From contig CAXNAD020000272.1 in NCBI GenBank assembly GCA_964200185.2, forward strand, positions 1-22,907: a stretch of 22,907 bases of DNA. The letters run 5' to 3'. The DNA comes from Choristocarpus tenellus KU-1152. Lineage: Eukaryota > Phaeophyceae. This document shows, one piece after another, positions 19,639-22,907 of the stretch; position 1 is the first letter of the stretch, and every line of letters starts with the position of its first letter. The notes below the pieces were generated by a model. That model saw nothing but the letters and a program-made list of their open reading frames with translations. It had not been told where the DNA came from and ran no database searches. Both the position numbers and the translations under genes were made by a program.

Positions 19639-19890
19639 AAAGATCAACCTGCGTATAGTTCTCCGTATCAGGAACTACGTCTCTACCCCATGAGCCTGGG
19701 AGGCTGGATAGATAGGCTCAAAGATACCACCTGAACTGTGCCGTTGTACGGCCTTCAAGAAATTGTCGGGGTCTCTTCTACCATATTGGAATTGAAAAAG
19801 AAATATCCTCACTTCGATGGCAACTCATCAGGCCAGCAACCACTAGTACAGAGGAAATCATCGCATGTACTGATCTACAAGGAGGTTTGA
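19639..19890 (+). pseudogene. Possible plus-strand exon-like fragment with a TGA
   Basis: A typical acceptor (cttgctttttcacag) precedes 19639. A frame then reads KDQPAYSSPYQELRLYPMSL and GGWIDRLKDTT, a TGA at about 19732, and continues in the same frame with TVPLYGLQEIVGVSSTILEL and KKKYPHFDG to TGA at about 19888. The composition is protein-like. No family is recognised. It overlaps the end of the minus-strand retroelement remnant, so at most one of the two is right in the overlap. Confidence 0.25.
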
Positions 19891-21030
19891 TAAACATTTG
19901 GAGGTAGAGTTGCTTGTTGGTGGGAGTATGGTTGGCAGTAGATGAAGTTCTTCAACTGTTTTTAGGGCAGGGGCCTCTCTTCTATGGCTAGACGCTTGGT
20001 CAGTGGCTCTTACATTAGGGATGTCGAACTTGTTCGCTTCTCTATAGGCTGCGACCATATCTGCGCATTCAAGTATTTCAGCGGGCTTACACCACATATC
20101 ACTAGTCGGTGAATATCCTTGAACGTGAACCTGGCTCAAAGTATCTCGGGGGGGGTGGCGGCTGTCCATTTGGGACCAATTGTTTCATGTCGCGATTTTT
20201 GGGTGATTTGGTTCCATGCGTCGAATGGACAATGAAAGTGCACGTTTCCTGGTTTTGGGTCAAATGGACACCCTGGTGTAGACCTCCCCCCCCCCCAGAT
20301 ATTTTGGGTCGCCTTGTACATGTAATTGAGAGTCCCACACCTTGCTTGTGGTCAACAGTACCTCTACAGTGCATGACCCAACAGTTGGCTCTGTATCTGT
20401 CCCCTGGTCAAGATCTGGTTCAGGTAACACCCTTCCTAAGAAAACTGGAATCCATGCCAGGTTCAGTGAATACACCTTTTCTAAGGGGTTTAGTTGGGTC
20501 ACATGAACTGTCTCCTCATGTCGATCTACCAAGAATGTTTATGTGATATACATCAATACGTGCGCTCACTTCATAAGGTCCTCTCCATGCAGATAGAAAT
20601 GTGGGGTTCGGTGCATCAACCTGATGCATGTGGTTTGTGAAGCCACACTATATTCTGTGGCTTAGGAGTTCATGATTTACAATGTCATATTTATTTCTCA
20701 ACGACACCTCACCAATATTTTCCCGGGCAAGTTCCTATGCTAGCTGTATATTTTCCACTACTCGCTAACTGTGCTCAGGTACGCTTATGGGGGTGGCCTC
20801 AGGAGCCCCCAAGTAATATCAATTGGTAGAAATTGGGCACCTTCCAAATATTAGAAAATCTGGTGTTTCTTGAACAGTGTTATGTGCTAGCCGTATGAGG
20901 GGCAATAACGATATCTACTCAGATTGGTACATTTTAGAACACATGGCCAGCATACCATGCATTTTGGAAATAATTATTTCGCTTTTGTGGTAACAATACA
21001 CTTCGGGAACTCTGCCAGGAGTTTGTTCTT
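19858..21030 (-). mobile_element. Ty3/gypsy-type retrotransposon remnant, integrase C-terminal half
   Basis: Minus-strand order: a helix like HGMLAMCSKMYQSE (stop TAG 20915-20917, where a Trp is usual), LLPLIRLAHNTVQETPDF and LIFGRCP, the well-known integrase region (LxxAYNxxxHxxTGxxPxxLxFGR type). Then come ENIQLA..ELARENIGEVSL, a VWLHKPH motif in a shifted frame (usually GDxVWLxxP) and FLSAWRGPYEVSARID (WxGPYxV type). HVTQLNPL follows (HVxxLKPY type, about 20500). The tail continues on both sides of element A3 to about 19858, including ADMVAAYREANKFD. Several TAG/TGA stops and at least two frameshifts make it dead. Reverse transcriptase, protease, gag and LTRs are not visible; upstream (above 21030) no catalytic integrase core was found. 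Confidence 0.8.
20133..20310. mobile_element. Family-A inverted-repeat element in the gypsy remnant (A3)
   Basis: A 178-bp element from ggctcaaagtatct with a G run to a C run with agatattttgggtc. Interior landmarks are tggcggctgtccatttggg, tcatgtcgcgatttttgggtg, gtgcacgtttcctggt and caaatggacaccctggtgtag. The flanks carry ccttgaacgtg (left) and ccttgtacatg (right), 9 of 11 identical, which looks like an aged target-site duplication. The interrupted frame reads LHVQG before and VHVQGYSP after, consistent with that duplication. Confidence 0.88.
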
Positions 21031-21205
21031 AATTGACCGATGTCTGGGGGGACTGTTGAGGGAGAGAAAGTCAATCGCAGTGGGTGGGAATTCTGAGTTG
21101 TAGTATCCTTTTCGGACCAACCAAACAACAAATACCAGAGTAGAAACAGCAAGGGTAAAGAGAGGTGTGGATTTGTATCTCGAAGGCGTAAGCGCTCTCA
21201 GGTGA
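21031..21205. other. Short unassigned stretch
   Basis: A minus-strand frame is open here with hydrophobic text (TLVFVVWLV) but no retroelement motif could be assigned. Confidence 0.25.
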
Positions 21206-21398
21206 GGCTCAAAGTATCTGTGGGGGGGGGTGGCGGCTGTCCATTTGGGGCCAATTTTTTCATGTCTCGATTTTTGCGTGATTTGATCCCATACGTCGGA
21301 TAGATAATATAAGTGCACGTTTCCTGGTTACGGCCCAAATGGACACCCTGGTGTAGACTCCCCCCCCCCCCCTCCCCCCCCCAAATACTTTGTGTCTG
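21206..21398. mobile_element. Family-A inverted-repeat element (A4)
   Basis: A 193-bp element from ggctcaaagtatctgtgggg to cccccccaaatactttgtgtc, in the same orientation as A3. Its interior matches A3 closely (tggcggctgtccatttgggg, tgtctcgatttttgcgtgat, aagtgcacgtttcctggtt, aaatggacaccctggtgtag). The C tract on the right is long and split (about 12 C, two T-separated blocks). Confidence 0.88.
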
Positions 21399-22147
21399 AG
21401 GTTGTCAGGCGTTGCCCTCCCCGGCATTTCCACTGCTCCCTCTTCTGATACTGATGCTGCAGGTATTGACGAGGAAGCTTCTTTGGAGATGGGGAAGGTG
21501 AGAGACCCACCTGAGACTAAGATGTATATTTCTTGCTGTAATATACTTCCCCCGATATTTCTTGTTGGTATTATTTCTATTTCAGGGTTGGGGGAGGCAA
21601 TACAAGAAATATGATAACATTGCCACTGAAAGAACAAAAACAAATGCACTCGTCTTTTACCTGCTCAATAATGAAAAACAATACTATAAACTGTATCAGA
21701 AGGCCTATACTGTGAGCAACACCGGACTCTGTCGTTGTCGTGCTTATCATATAAGCAGCCTTATATATTGCTTGCTGCTCCCTTTGTGGCACATTTGCAA
21801 CATATCAGTGGGCATAACTATAGTTTGTAAACTACAAAATGGATGTGGGTTCCTATATAAATATTTCCCATGTTTGTTATAATTACGAGTTATGAGGGGT
21901 AGGTCGGGAGTCTTTGTCGAGCCCTAAATCGCATACATACTATGTGATATCTTCAAATATCCTCAAGTCCAATAGCTTAGGGATACGTAAGTTTACTTTC
22001 ACCCAGTGGTATATATAGGACGGGTGAGTATCCCTTGGGGATATTTGGCTTGGTTTGTACTTACAACCGTCAGTGACCACCAGTGTTTGCCTCTCAGTTT
22101 GCGCTCGTTTCTCCCAGCACGATTACATCCCTCTCAAAATTGTGTTG
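21399..22147. other. No supported gene
   Basis: The first 150 bp (21399-21540) are GC-richer and open on the plus strand (GVALPGISTAPSSDTDAAG), possibly a small coding remnant cut by A4. The rest is AT-rich without recognisable features. Confidence 0.3.
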
Positions 22148-22408
22148 AGAGCCAATGTATCTTAGAGGGTAGAGCCGCGTCTATTTATTTTATCAAAATT
22201 CAATGTTGCGATTTTGATGTAATTTTGGCTATCGTGTTTATTTGGAAGTGTCAACATCCATGTTCTGGATACACCTTTTCATAATGCATACATGTTACCT
22301 ACTCCGAAATATTTTGGAGTAGGTAAAATGTCATGAAAAAAACATGGGAAGCAAAGCCCCAAATGGACAAACAGGGCAAAACTCGTACCCTCTAAGATAC
22401 TTTCACTC
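22148..22408. mobile_element. Family-B inverted-repeat element, inverted copy (B2)
   Basis: Left end ccaatgtatcttagagggta, right end gtaccctctaagatactttc followed by actc. The interior is the inverse of B1: acatccatgttctgga, the central hairpin ctactccgaaatattttggagtag, and aaatggacaaacagggcaaa near the right end. About 261 bp; the left end is slightly degraded. Confidence 0.8.
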
Positions 22409-22660
22409 GGAGTTTGTGGACAGCACACTAGGATCAATAGCTGTCACTCGACGAATTATTACTTTTTCTGCAACTCAAAATGGACCATATAAGGGTGTCG
22501 TTCAAGATTGGAAATGGAGGCATGGGCTTCATTTCGTCGGATCTTCTGACACGTGGAAACCATTGGTGTCGGGAGGTGGGGCATCTACGCTCTCGTCAAC
22601 TCAATAGAACAGCCCAGTTGCGAGTGTGGTCTGCATTCCGTTCATTTTTCTCATTCATAT
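22409..22660. other. Spacer between two opposed B elements
   Basis: About 250 bp between inverted B2 and direct B3. A plus-strand frame (22344-22607) crosses it (MDHIRVSFKIGNGGMGF in the neighbouring frame) without recognisable motif. Confidence 0.3.
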
Positions 22661-22907
22661 GAGTGAAAATATCTTAGAGGCTGCGAATTTTGCCCTGTTT
22701 GTCCATTTGAGGCTAGGCTTCCCAGGGTATTTTTTATGACATTTTCCCTCTTTCGAAATGTTTCGGAGTAGGAAAAATGTATGTGTTGTGGAAAGGTGTG
22801 TGTTTGGAACAAGGATAGTGATACTTCCTAACAAGCACAATAGTCAAAATTACATCAAAATCGCAACATTGGATTTTGGAACCCAAACGGACGCGCCTCT
22901 ACCCTCT
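22661..22907. mobile_element. Family-B inverted-repeat element, cut by window end (B3)
   Basis: Starts gagtgaaaatatcttagagg and follows B1 base by base (ccctgtttgtccattt, tatgacattt, gaaatgtttcggagtagg, cacttcctaacaa analog, aacattggattttg) to ctctaccctct at the window end. Only about 16 bp of the right terminal repeat is missing. Confidence 0.8.

Noticed and set aside
2589-21030. Reassignment of TAG to an amino acid
   Set aside because: The well-supported exons contain no in-frame TAG, the frames with TAG also carry TGA and frameshifts, and decay explains them.
1-22907. Prokaryotic operons, CRISPR arrays, rRNA genes, phage modules
   Set aside because: No ribosome-binding-site-led gene series, no regular spacer array and no conserved rRNA words were seen; the layout is eukaryotic.

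Overview
This window is nuclear DNA of a eukaryote. The evidence is GT-AG introns of about 145-450 bp with pyrimidine-rich acceptors, one isolated intronless tRNA gene, very low gene density, many short inverted-repeat elements, decayed Ty3/gypsy sequence and no operons. The host cannot be named from sequence alone. A broken gene at 9.9-11.1 kb resembles VWD/root-cap-like proteins that I associate from memory with oomycetes and algae. That leans toward an algal or stramenopile-like host, but weakly.

Layout. 0-7.3 kb is gene-poor. It holds a partial AT-rich repeat (117-254), three coding-like frames broken by single stops (2.6-3.2 kb plus strand; 3.8-4.2 kb and 4.7-5.3 kb minus strand) and a complete family-B element (5311-5567). 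7.3-9.6 kb holds a short family-A element, an AT-rich minus-strand fragment resembling bacterial glucose-6-phosphate isomerase, a GC/CpG-richer stretch with a small basic ORF (8667-9026), and a 141-bp tandem duplication. A minus-strand tRNA-Glu(CTC) lies at 9671-9742. The VWD/root-cap-like pseudogene follows, split by a family-A element. 11.1-13.1 kb is a cluster of AT-rich foldback repeats.

The best gene is on the plus strand at 13.7-16.04 kb. Five exons join in frame to encode a long coiled coil with a Ser/Thr-rich tail carrying repeated FxFxF-type motifs. Its 5' exons are unresolved. A strongly G+T-rich, probably non-coding stretch follows (16.4-17.56 kb). Diverged second copies of the 11-12 kb repeats lie at 18.05-19.06 kb. 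A minus-strand Ty3/gypsy integrase remnant, split by another family-A element, occupies 19.86-21.03 kb. The window ends with one more family-A and two family-B elements.

There is no obvious multi-gene system. The main themes are two related families of non-autonomous inverted-repeat elements (A and B) sharing the terminal core AAAGTATCT, a third AT-rich family (C/D), and one intron-containing gene of unknown function. Element A sits inside two different dead genes, which gives a relative order of events.
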